Positions 22,343 through 27,230 of a stretch of 44,517 nt of DNA are shown here, one piece after another (the first letter of the stretch is position 1; every line of letters starts with the position of its first letter). The notes beneath the pieces were generated by a model. It saw only the letters and a list, made by a program, of their open reading frames with translations, had not been told where the DNA came from and did no database searches. Source of the stretch: a virus; the IMG/VR virus record IMGVR_UViG_3300035667_000005, positions 1 through 44,517 of that record. The stretch is one strand, 5' to 3'. A program made the position numbers and the translations under genes.

Positions 22343-22560
22343 GGAACTGCGATCAGGAAGGGGCAGTGGATGTTGTGGACCGTCATTCCGCTGCGTTCTA
22401 GCCCTCCGCAGGAAGGGCAACTACGCTGGAGGCAGCTACAACGGCCCTCTAGGTGCGCAAAGAGCATTCCTCGCATCTTCTGTACGCTCTTGACGCGACT
22501 GAAGTCGCCATCGGCGATACAAGCAAAGCCCTCTTCGATATCTGAGTAGCTGTAGCTCAT
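22339..22560 (-). CDS. Cys-rich zinc-ribbon protein, 73 aa
   Basis: GAGAGG precedes the ATG. CSCLQRSCPSCGG followed by HNIHC gives two candidate zinc ligand pairs. The N-terminal 35 residues are acidic-helical. Possibly nucleic-acid-binding. Confidence 0.55.
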   Translation of the reverse strand: MSYSYSDIEEGFACIADGDFSRVKSVQKMRGMLFAHLEGRCSCLQRSCPSCGGLERSGMTVHNIHCPFLIAVP

Positions 22561-22566
22561 ATCCTC

Positions 22567-22740
22567 TCAGTTCTGGAAGAACTCATTAATCGCCTCTTCA
22601 TAGTCCTTGCGGTGAGAAGGGATTTCAATCAGGCCTTGGAGAAGCTCTCTGTCTGCCGGGGAGAATCGTTCGCCTTGAAGCATTGGGCCTTGCATCCGCT
22701 CTAGAGCGTCTAGTAGCTCGGTATCAGTCATCTGGCTCAT
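22567..22740 (-). CDS. 57-aa helical protein
   Basis: Begins MSQMTDTELLDALERMQG and ends in an acidic amphipathic helix (DYEEAINEFFQN). ATGA-coupled to the membrane peptide upstream, and separated by 6 nt from the next gene. Unknown. Confidence 0.5.
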   Translation of the reverse strand: MSQMTDTELLDALERMQGPMLQGERFSPADRELLQGLIEIPSHRKDYEEAINEFFQN

Positions 22741-22817
22741 ATCCAGTGAACCAGGACGAAGATCAACGAAGCGCCGAGCAACAAGCCCAGCGCTTCTGAT
22801 AGCAGGCGGTCTCGCAT
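22737..22817 (-). CDS. 26-aa membrane peptide
   Basis: Starts at the last in-frame ATG (22817); residues 5-25 are a hydrophobic helix (LLSEALGLLLGASLIFVLVH). The start overlaps the upstream stop (TAATG), and the stop overlaps the next ATG. Tiling on both sides supports translation. Confidence 0.5.
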   Translation of the reverse strand: MRDRLLSEALGLLLGASLIFVLVHWI

Positions 22818-22882
22818 TAGGCTCGCCCTCCAGCCATCACAAAGGCTCCGAGAAGGATGCCTAGAGCGTCTGAGCGTGTCAT
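22817..22882 (-). CDS. 21-aa membrane peptide
   Basis: ATG overlaps the stop of the upstream 95-aa gene; TAA overlaps the next ATG. Residues 6-18 (ALGILLGAFVMAG) are hydrophobic. It pairs with the adjacent 26-aa peptide as two consecutive single-helix micropeptides. Confidence 0.45.
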   Translation of the reverse strand: MTRSDALGILLGAFVMAGGRA

Positions 22883-23166
22883 GACGCTTTCCAGTCAGGA
22901 TGGGCTGCATTTGAAGGGTCGTTTGAGCAGCCTTCGGGACAACTTGTGTAGCCCGCGATGGTTCCCAATTCATCCTCTTGCTCGACCACACCAGAGTTTT
23001 GACAAAGGTTGCAGGGAGCGTTAAGCGCTCGATCGGCGATCTTCAAAGCGGCTTTATCCGCCGCCGAGACGTAAACACCTTCGTCTTTGGCTTTGTCTAG
23101 GTGTGCCTTAAGGGCGCCTCGTGTTTGCGACAGCGCGTAAAAGAGAGCGTCTGAGCGATCAATCAT
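22879..23166 (-). CDS. DnaJ-type zinc-motif protein, 95 aa
   Basis: CNLCQNSG and CPEGC (about residues 52-80) resemble half of a DnaJ-type CxxCxGxG zinc finger, after an N-terminal helical region (ALFYALSQTRGALKAHLDKA). Overlaps its neighbours at both ends. Function unknown. Confidence 0.55.
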   Translation of the reverse strand: MIDRSDALFYALSQTRGALKAHLDKAKDEGVYVSAADKAALKIADRALNAPCNLCQNSGVVEQEDELGTIAGYTSCPEGCSNDPSNAAHPDWKAS

Positions 23167-23635
23167 TCGTGTCCTCGGTTGGAGTCGTCTCGTTGAAGTA
23201 GTCGGCCTCTTGTTGCGCCCCGCCCTCAGAGCCGTAAGCGCTTGCTCCGATCTCGCCCGTCAGGTTGTCCTTGATCTGCCATCCCTCAGTCGTCAGCTCG
23301 ACGGTGTAGCGAGGCTTTGACTCAGTCATCGGATTAAGCGTTTCCTCAAGCGCCCTCTTTGCTTTCGCGAGCGAGGAGAAGCCTCCTCGGATGGCTCCCT
23401 GCGCTAGCAAAGCGTATGCCTCATCGGCCGCTCCGGGCGGTTGGGAGGCAGCCTCAATGCCCCAGAAGCCCTCATTATCCATGTTACGGACGAGATCGAA
23501 GAAGAGCGAGCCCTCAGCTGCCTGGGCCTGCGCCTTCTGCCAACCAGGTTCTACGCGAATGTAGGTGACTAGATAGCGTTCTGCTCCCGTAGAAGCCTCC
23601 CTAACGCCCTCCGTTGTCTTCTGAGTGTCAGACAC
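23159..23635 (-). CDS. Unknown protein, 158 aa
   Basis: GTG start (VSDTQKT) at 23635 is preferred over the longer frame to 23737, which lies inside the upstream gene. It has two alpha/beta segments: YLVTYIRVEPGW near the start, and PRYTVELTTEGWQIKDN after MTESK near residue 108. The latter could be a separate internal start. Acidic end. Confidence 0.55.
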   Translation of the reverse strand: MSDTQKTTEGVREASTGAERYLVTYIRVEPGWQKAQAQAAEGSLFFDLVRNMDNEGFWGIEAASQPPGAADEAYALLAQGAIRGGFSSLAKAKRALEETLNPMTESKPRYTVELTTEGWQIKDNLTGEIGASAYGSEGGAQQEADYFNETTPTEDTND

Positions 23636-23921
23636 TGTCTTGTCCCTTCTTAGTCTTAGAGGCCTTCTGAGAGGCTTTGCAAGAAACGCTGGTGTCTTGC
23701 TCGCAGTTGAGACTCTCGGAGAGCAAAGAAATTGCATGGATCACTTCGAGAGGGCAACCCTGGTACTTGAGGTAGCGTTTCTCGCCATTGCGCAGGCAAA
23801 AGGCATGGCCGTCTACTGGCTGTTCTTCGACCACTGCGAGCAAACGCCTGCGCTCAGCTGCGACTGAAGTCGCCGCCGTAGGAAGCATCACTTCTCGGGG
23901 CTTAGAGCGGTGAGTGGGCAT
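23628..23921 (-). CDS. Unknown protein, 97 aa
   Basis: Basic, mostly helical; contains ERRRLLAVVEEQPVDGHAFC and an LRNGEKRYLKYQGC strand pair, with four Cys scattered. K/S-rich end. Overlaps neighbours on both sides. Confidence 0.55.
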   Translation of the reverse strand: MPTHRSKPREVMLPTAATSVAAERRRLLAVVEEQPVDGHAFCLRNGEKRYLKYQGCPLEVIHAISLLSESLNCEQDTSVSCKASQKASKTKKGQDSV

Positions 23922-24087
23922 CGAAGTCCCTCAACGTGGGGTTCCCAGCCACTTCGATCACGGCCCAGTAGTGCCCAGCCCTGTCACAGTTCTCGGGGAC
24001 CTTCTGCCCAATGAACGGTCTAGAAGAGGCCGCTCGTGGCGCACTAAGGTCGAACTCAACCAAGTACGGGCTTTTCTTAGCTTTCAT
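23902..24087 (-). CDS. Unknown protein, 61 aa
   Basis: Begins MKAKKSPYLVEFDLS. A small beta-rich protein (HYWAVIEVAGNPTLRDFDA). ATGA-coupled to the upstream gene. No family recognised. Confidence 0.5.
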   Translation of the reverse strand: MKAKKSPYLVEFDLSAPRAASSRPFIGQKVPENCDRAGHYWAVIEVAGNPTLRDFDAHSPL

Positions 24088-24281
24088 ATCGCCTCCATCT
24101 CGTAAAGCTCGCGGTATAGGTGAGCGATTCTGTCTTCCAGGAGTTCGATCTGCGACTCAAGGATTGAAGGGCGCTCGTGTCCCTCGCCGTCCATGCGTAG
24201 GCAGAGCGTGTCCATGTCGTAGCGCAGCAACTCAAGCTCTAGGTCAGCGCTCTTCTCGGCCAGCGAGCGTTGGTCAAGCAT
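24084..24281 (-). CDS. 65-aa acidic coiled-coil protein
   Basis: Start MLDQRSLAEK at 24281, 2 nt after the upstream stop. Two acidic helices separated by a turn (LELELLRYDMDTLCLRM and LESQIELLEDRIAHLYREL). It may oligomerise. Unknown. Confidence 0.55.
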   Translation of the reverse strand: MLDQRSLAEKSADLELELLRYDMDTLCLRMDGEGHERPSILESQIELLEDRIAHLYRELYEMEAI

Positions 24282-24283
24282 AG

Positions 24284-24418
24284 CTACCGAACCGCTGCGA
24301 TCTCGTAGCCCACACGGCGCACCTTGTCGCAAGCTTCTTGTTGAGTCCGAGCGTGGACCAGTCGCCAAGAGCCAAGCTGGGTTCCAATAATTCGCATCTT
24401 CACTCGGTAAGCCTTCAT
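24284..24418 (-). CDS. 44-aa basic protein, first gene of leftward operon
   Basis: GAGGAGG lies 5 nt before the ATG, the best ribosome-binding site in this operon. A small beta/helix protein (MKAYRVKMRIIGTQLGSW), possibly a modification-like or DNA-binding microprotein. Transcribed from the promoter at 24452-24480. Confidence 0.55.
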   Translation of the reverse strand: MKAYRVKMRIIGTQLGSWRLVHARTQQEACDKVRRVGYEIAAVR

Positions 24419-24451
24419 TAGTCCTCCTCGCGTTGTTCTGTCTTCTACAGC

Positions 24452-24505
24452 ACAGTAGACCCTAAGGACCTGAAAAGCAAACACAGAGCGGTTTGCTGGT
24501 AGGAT
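24452..24505. promoter_or_regulatory. Divergent promoters of the leftward operon and of 24513
   Basis: Leftward: TTGCTT (complement of 24475-24480), 17-bp spacer, TACTGT (complement of 24452-24457). An inverted repeat, TCTAC-6-GTAGA (24444-24459), overlaps the leftward -10. Rightward: TAGGAT (24500-24505), 7 nt from ATG 24513, with a weak -35. No copy of the genome-wide palindrome lies here. Confidence 0.65.
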
Positions 24506-24512
24506 TGAGGCT

Positions 24513-24878
24513 ATGAGCGAGGAGAAGAAAACACCGAGTCTTAGCGAGCTACGTGACGCACAGATGCGCGTAATCGCCACGCTCCAGGAACAGATCCATG
24601 AGGGGTTCTTCCCACCGCGCGATACCCAGCGACCTGAGTTCCTATCGGCCTTCCCCGCTCTTTTGACCGGCCTCGACTCAGCGATTGAGAAGCTCTTTCC
24701 CCTACTCGATTCAGTCTTCCAAGAAGACCTAAAGCAGATTAGTACTGAAAGAGAGACGGTTGGAAAGGAACGTAGAGAGCTAGAGCAGCTACGTTCTAGT
24801 AAGCCTTCAGTAGGTTCGATAGCCTCTCTACCCCGCTATCAAATGCCAGCTATCCCTCTTCTCAAGCCAAATGAATAG
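24513..24878 (+). CDS. Coiled-coil protein, 121 aa, leaderless
   Basis: ATG 7 nt after TAGGAT and no ribosome-binding site. Helical (SELRDAQMRVIATLQEQIHE; ISTERETVGKERRELEQL) with a disordered Pro-rich end. Function unknown. Its end overlaps a tiny ORF. Confidence 0.6.
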   Translation: MSEEKKTPSLSELRDAQMRVIATLQEQIHEGFFPPRDTQRPEFLSAFPALLTGLDSAIEKLFPLLDSVFQEDLKQISTERETVGKERRELEQLRSSKPSVGSIASLPRYQMPAIPLLKPNE

Positions 24879-24942
24879 CTTCCTACCCGAGGTACCTCAA
24901 TTGCCGTTAGAACGTCTTACAGAGCGTCTGAGAGGTACCTAG
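24871..24942 (+). CDS. Possible 23-aa peptide containing the first direct repeat
   Basis: ATG overlaps the end of the upstream gene. The peptide includes LERLTERLRG, part of it encoded by the 18-bp repeat at 24908-24925. It ends 2 nt before the next ATG. Could equally be regulatory leader sequence. Confidence 0.3.
   Translation: MNSFLPEVPQLPLERLTERLRGT
24908..24925 (+). repeat. 18-bp direct repeat, copy 1
   Basis: TAGAACGTCTTACAGAGC, identical to 25058-25075, exactly 150 bp apart. Two GGTACCT palindromes (24889-24898 and 24933-24940) flank this copy. No other copy was noticed. Confidence 0.85.
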
Positions 24943-24944
24943 GC

Positions 24945-25082
24945 ATGAAGGCACCAACCGAGCTGGTCCAGCTCAAGGCTGCGATGGAAGCGAGGACCGG
25001 GAACTACGTAGATCTCCGTGACCTCCTTGCTTGCCGAGACATCCTGCGTTACGTGCCTAGAACGTCTTACAGAGCCAGATGA
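24945..25082 (+). CDS. 45-aa protein, unknown
   Basis: MKAPTELVQLKAAME, then NYVDLRDLLACRDIL: two helices, ending in a basic segment encoded by the second 18-bp repeat. ATGA-coupled to the next ORF. Normal composition and tiling support it. Confidence 0.45.
   Translation: MKAPTELVQLKAAMEARTGNYVDLRDLLACRDILRYVPRTSYRAR
25058..25075 (+). repeat. 18-bp direct repeat, copy 2
   Basis: Identical to 24908-24925. Here it lies inside the 3' end of the 45-aa ORF, encoding RTSYRA. Its spacing of 150 bp from copy 1 is exact; a duplicated regulatory site is one possible reading. Confidence 0.85.
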
Positions 25083-25201
25083 AGGGCCTGCACGTAGGGA
25101 CGCAGTACCTGAGCTGGGCCACAACGATCCACGTCTGGTACCTCGACGGTGGACGCGTGGCTATCAGCGCGTCTCTCCCAAGCCCAGATCCTAAGCGCTG
25201 A
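25079..25201 (+). CDS. 40-aa protein, unknown
   Basis: ATG overlaps the previous stop (ATGA). Beta-type pattern (GTQYLSWATTIHVWYLDGGR, then VAISASLPS), reminiscent of a small OB- or SH3-like half-domain but too short to assign. Confidence 0.4.
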   Translation: MKGLHVGTQYLSWATTIHVWYLDGGRVAISASLPSPDPKR

Positions 25202-25214
25202 TTAACCTCAAACC

Positions 25215-25243
25215 GCTCTAGCAAGCCATGCTAGGCTGTATGC
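25215..25243 (+). promoter_or_regulatory. Leaderless-type promoter before the zinc microprotein
   Basis: TAGGCT (25232-25237) is 6 nt from ATG 25244. The 14-mer GCTCTAGCAAGCCA (25215-25228) is shared with the promoter region at 5503-5516. Confidence 0.45.
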
Positions 25244-25330
25244 ATGCGTTGTAGAGCGTGCTACCACCTCTTGACCTGGCTAGAGATAGACAGGCTCAAG
25301 TGCGCACGCTGTGGCGCGTGTCACGAGTAG
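25244..25330 (+). CDS. 28-aa zinc-ribbon microprotein
   Basis: Cys residues at 3, 6, 20, 23 and 26 plus a final His: CRAC, a 13-residue linker (YHLLTWLEIDRLK), then CARCGACH. This is the minimum for a treble-clef/zinc-ribbon knuckle, like phage Com-type zinc-finger proteins. No ribosome-binding site; a TAGGCT box sits 6 nt upstream. A translational or transcriptional regulator is possible by analogy only. Confidence 0.5.
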   Translation: MRCRACYHLLTWLEIDRLKCARCGACHE

Positions 25331-25350
25331 CTTAAACCTAGGCGCAGGAA

Positions 25351-25398
25351 GGCTCAAACGTAGTCGTAGAGCCAAGTAGGGGGGCGGGGGAGTGGGGG
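25351..25398 (+). other. Hairpin and G-run in the 25331-25467 gap
   Basis: GGCTC-AA-ACG-TAGT-CGT-A-GAGCC (25351-25373) can fold. It is followed by G6-C-G5-AGT-G5 (25379-25398), a strong G skew that might form a quadruplex, then an AT-rich stretch near 25415-25430. No gene lies here. An origin or regulatory role is speculative. Confidence 0.4.
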
Positions 25399-25467
25399 CT
25401 GTGCGCGACTGAGCTATTTCTTTTATAGGCACGACTTGCACAAGCCCAGGCGTAATAGGCTTAGGTA

Positions 25468-25504
25468 TTGACAATGCGCACTGACATGCTGTATTGTCAT
25501 TCCT
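25468..25504 (+). promoter_or_regulatory. Promoter of the RHH gene with inverted repeat
   Basis: TTGACA (25468-25473), 18-bp spacer, TATTGT (25492-25497), 7 nt to ATG 25505 (leaderless geometry). TGACAAT (25469-25475) and ATTGTCA (25493-25499) form an inverted repeat spanning the -35 to the -10, a natural autoregulatory operator. It does not match the genome-wide palindrome. Confidence 0.7.
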
Positions 25505-25966
25505 ATGGCTAGAGATAAGAATTTCCAGATTCGAGTTTCAGAGCAGGAGAAGTGGCGCATCGAGGAACGCGCCAGAGGACATGGGTATCGACCAGCAGCC
25601 TTCATGCGAATGCTTTCCCTCTACGGGGGGATGGAGGTTGAGGGGATCCCTTACGAGCCTCCACGTGTCCCTTCGGCGTTGGAGCAACGAGACCGCCAAC
25701 CCGACCATGAGCTGCAAGCAGCCCGCGAACGGATCGAGAACGATTCCTCGAACCTCAACGTCACGTTGGACGACCAAGGCGGTCTCGTTGCAAAAGAGAC
25801 CGGGAAACCGATGGCCTACGAATCACCGCCAGAAGAAGTCGAGGTGCCGATAAGCCGGGATATGTGGATCGCATCAACCGCTCGGATTCTGATGATGGAG
25901 AAAGGGCTCTCTAAGGTCGCGGCCACGATGCAGGCTTCGAAGGAATGGGACGAGCGCAATGGCTAG
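25505..25966 (+). CDS. Ribbon-helix-helix DNA-binding protein (probable autorepressor)
   Basis: 153 residues. The N-terminus KNFQIRVSEQEKWRIEERAR followed by GYRPAAFMRMLSLYGG fits a MetJ/Arc-type fold: one strand, helix, turn, helix. The remaining ~100 residues are acidic and probably disordered, with a C-terminal helix. Such proteins bind inverted repeats as dimers; one overlaps its promoter at 25469-25499. Leaderless start. It heads the second early unit, so it may set its timing (inference). Confidence 0.65.
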   Translation: MARDKNFQIRVSEQEKWRIEERARGHGYRPAAFMRMLSLYGGMEVEGIPYEPPRVPSALEQRDRQPDHELQAARERIENDSSNLNVTLDDQGGLVAKETGKPMAYESPPEEVEVPISRDMWIASTARILMMEKGLSKVAATMQASKEWDERNG

Positions 25967-26102
25967 CTCCGGGCTTCTCAAAAAGGCGCTGGTTCAGGAG
26001 GAAGCTAAGGGACGCGATAAGAACACGACCGAAGAAGACAGGCGCATCGCCATCTACAAGGCCAGGGCTATTCGCTACTACCTGCAATTCCTGGGGATGT
26101 GA
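25959..26102 (+). CDS. Basic 47-aa protein
   Basis: ATG 25959 overlaps the end of the RHH gene. Lys/Arg-rich helix (EEDRRIAIYKARAIRYYLQF). Its last codons contain the left half of operator site 6. Function unknown. Confidence 0.5.
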   Translation: MASSGLLKKALVQEEAKGRDKNTTEEDRRIAIYKARAIRYYLQFLGM

Positions 26103-26118
26103 CCACATCTGCTAGTCT
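26096..26118 (+). promoter_or_regulatory. Operator site 6 (perfect palindrome) and leaderless-type promoter
   Basis: GATGTG-AC-CACATC (26096-26109) is a perfect 6-2-6 palindrome of the operator family. TAGTCT (26113-26118) follows, 6 nt before ATG 26125. Binding would cover the spacer region. Confidence 0.55.
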
Positions 26119-26124
26119 CGCTGC

Positions 26125-26226
26125 ATGAGCGCGATCTTGATCGGACTTGCAGTAGCCGGACTCGTCGCCTTGGTCTTCCTCGGCCGCAAGCTTTACTTGC
26201 AGGCGAAGGAAACCCTTCGTGGGTAG
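26125..26226 (+). CDS. 33-aa single-pass membrane protein
   Basis: Residues 3-20 (AILIGLAVAGLVALVFLG) are a membrane helix; the rest is a basic cytoplasmic tail. Probably leaderless and under operator site 6. The stop lies inside the next gene, which starts at GTG 26219. Confidence 0.6.
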   Translation: MSAILIGLAVAGLVALVFLGRKLYLQAKETLRG

Positions 26227-26572
26227 CGACCGCACACAGACGCTCTCGGTGGAAGGCACCACTGAGCTCGAAGAGGTCCTCGAAGCAGCACTGCGCGGCC
26301 TCTTCGAGCTAGTCGCCAAGTACAGCCCCGAAGAGTCGCCGAACGGTGAACGCTACCTGCCTGCCAATGGCGGCCACAGTATTGAGCGTGAGCTGCGAAT
26401 TGCCAAGTCAGCCCTGGACGACTCAGCCATAGAACGGAGCGCGAGCGAGCCTGCGCTGAGCAATGAGGACCGCGCGGGCCTAGAGGAGATAGCCAAATTC
26501 CTCAACACGCACTACCGGCCGGTTGAGGCTGACTTCCTCCGTGACCTCGCCTCTCGGGAGCTTCGTGGCTAA
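26219..26572 (+). CDS. Acidic helical protein, 117 aa
   Basis: GTG start overlapping the membrane peptide. E-rich helices (TTELEEVLEAALRGLFELVA; EDRAGLEEIAKFLNTHYRPV). No family recognised. Overlaps the next GTG by 8 bp. Confidence 0.55.
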   Translation: MGSDRTQTLSVEGTTELEEVLEAALRGLFELVAKYSPEESPNGERYLPANGGHSIERELRIAKSALDDSAIERSASEPALSNEDRAGLEEIAKFLNTHYRPVEADFLRDLASRELRG

Positions 26573-26894
26573 GCCCCTTCGGAACGTTCGCTTCATCTTG
26601 CCTCTCGTCGTTTGGGAGAAGAACCAGCTCGACCGGTGGGCGAGGGAGGCCAATCTCAATACTTCCGACTACGTGCGTGAAAAGCTCGGGTTGACGAAGG
26701 CCAGGAAGACTCGCAACCAGCGAGACGAGAAGCTTGAGAACCCCGAAGGCGATCCTGAGAACGCCGTAGACGTGGAGGAACTGGCTCGAAGGATTTATGA
26801 GTCGGATGATCTGACGATGCCGGGTCCCTTGTACGCTGGGACGATGGCCGAAGCTCGCCGTGAGGCGAGGCGTAGGCTGACGGGGGCAGGATGA
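26565..26894 (+). CDS. Possible RHH-type DNA-binding protein, 109 aa
   Basis: GTG 26565 is chosen over 26523. VRFILPLVVWEKNQLDRWAR followed by NTSDYVREKLGL resembles strand-helix-turn-helix of ribbon-helix-helix proteins, as in the gene at 25505. The rest is charged. ATGA-coupled to the next gene. Confidence 0.5.
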   Translation: MAKPLRNVRFILPLVVWEKNQLDRWAREANLNTSDYVREKLGLTKARKTRNQRDEKLENPEGDPENAVDVEELARRIYESDDLTMPGPLYAGTMAEARREARRRLTGAG

Positions 26895-27115
26895 ATCTTC
26901 GGGAGGCACAGATCGCTGCCCTGCGATCCGATCCAAAAGCTATCTCGCGACTTCTCGATGAGCGCAATCGTCTCTCTCTTGAGCGTGGCGACCTTCTCAC
27001 CTGTCTTTTTCAGCCCTATGAGACCAGGGCTCACCTTGCAGCAATTCTTCTAGGAGACAACGATTCCCTCAAAGAGCCTCTCCCAAGACAGACTGGTCAG
27101 AGCCAAAGCGGCTGA
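26891..27115 (+). CDS. 74-aa protein, possible frameshift partner of 27063-27230
   Basis: MNLREAQIAALRSDPKAISR start, helical. Its last 17 codons look less natural than the overlapping frame, which continues as a basic protein without a standard start codon. Either this gene ends here, or a +1 shift joins the two. Confidence 0.5.
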   Translation: MNLREAQIAALRSDPKAISRLLDERNRLSLERGDLLTCLFQPYETRAHLAAILLGDNDSLKEPLPRQTGQSQSG

Positions 27116-27230
27116 AGGAGCTGCTTGGGCGAAGCGTTGGATCGCTGACGAGGCGGGGACGAAGATCCCTCACATCCAGCACGTTCGCAAAGTTAAGCGG
27201 CGCAGGAAGAAGCTGAAACGTGCCGCTTAG
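27063..27230 (+). CDS. Basic C-terminal ORF with ATT start or +1 frameshift
   Basis: The open frame from 27054 to TAG 27228-27230 encodes LVRAKAAEGAAWAKRWIADE and a very basic end (KVKRRRKKLKRAA), plausible coding sequence. It contains no ATG, GTG or TTG. ATT 27063 follows AGGAGA by 5 nt and could be a rare start; alternatively ribosomes shift +1 from 26891-27115. Sequencing error is a third option. It overlaps the GTG of the next gene by 11 bp. Confidence 0.4.
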   Translation: MPSKSLSQDRLVRAKAAEGAAWAKRWIADEAGTKIPHIQHVRKVKRRRKKLKRAA

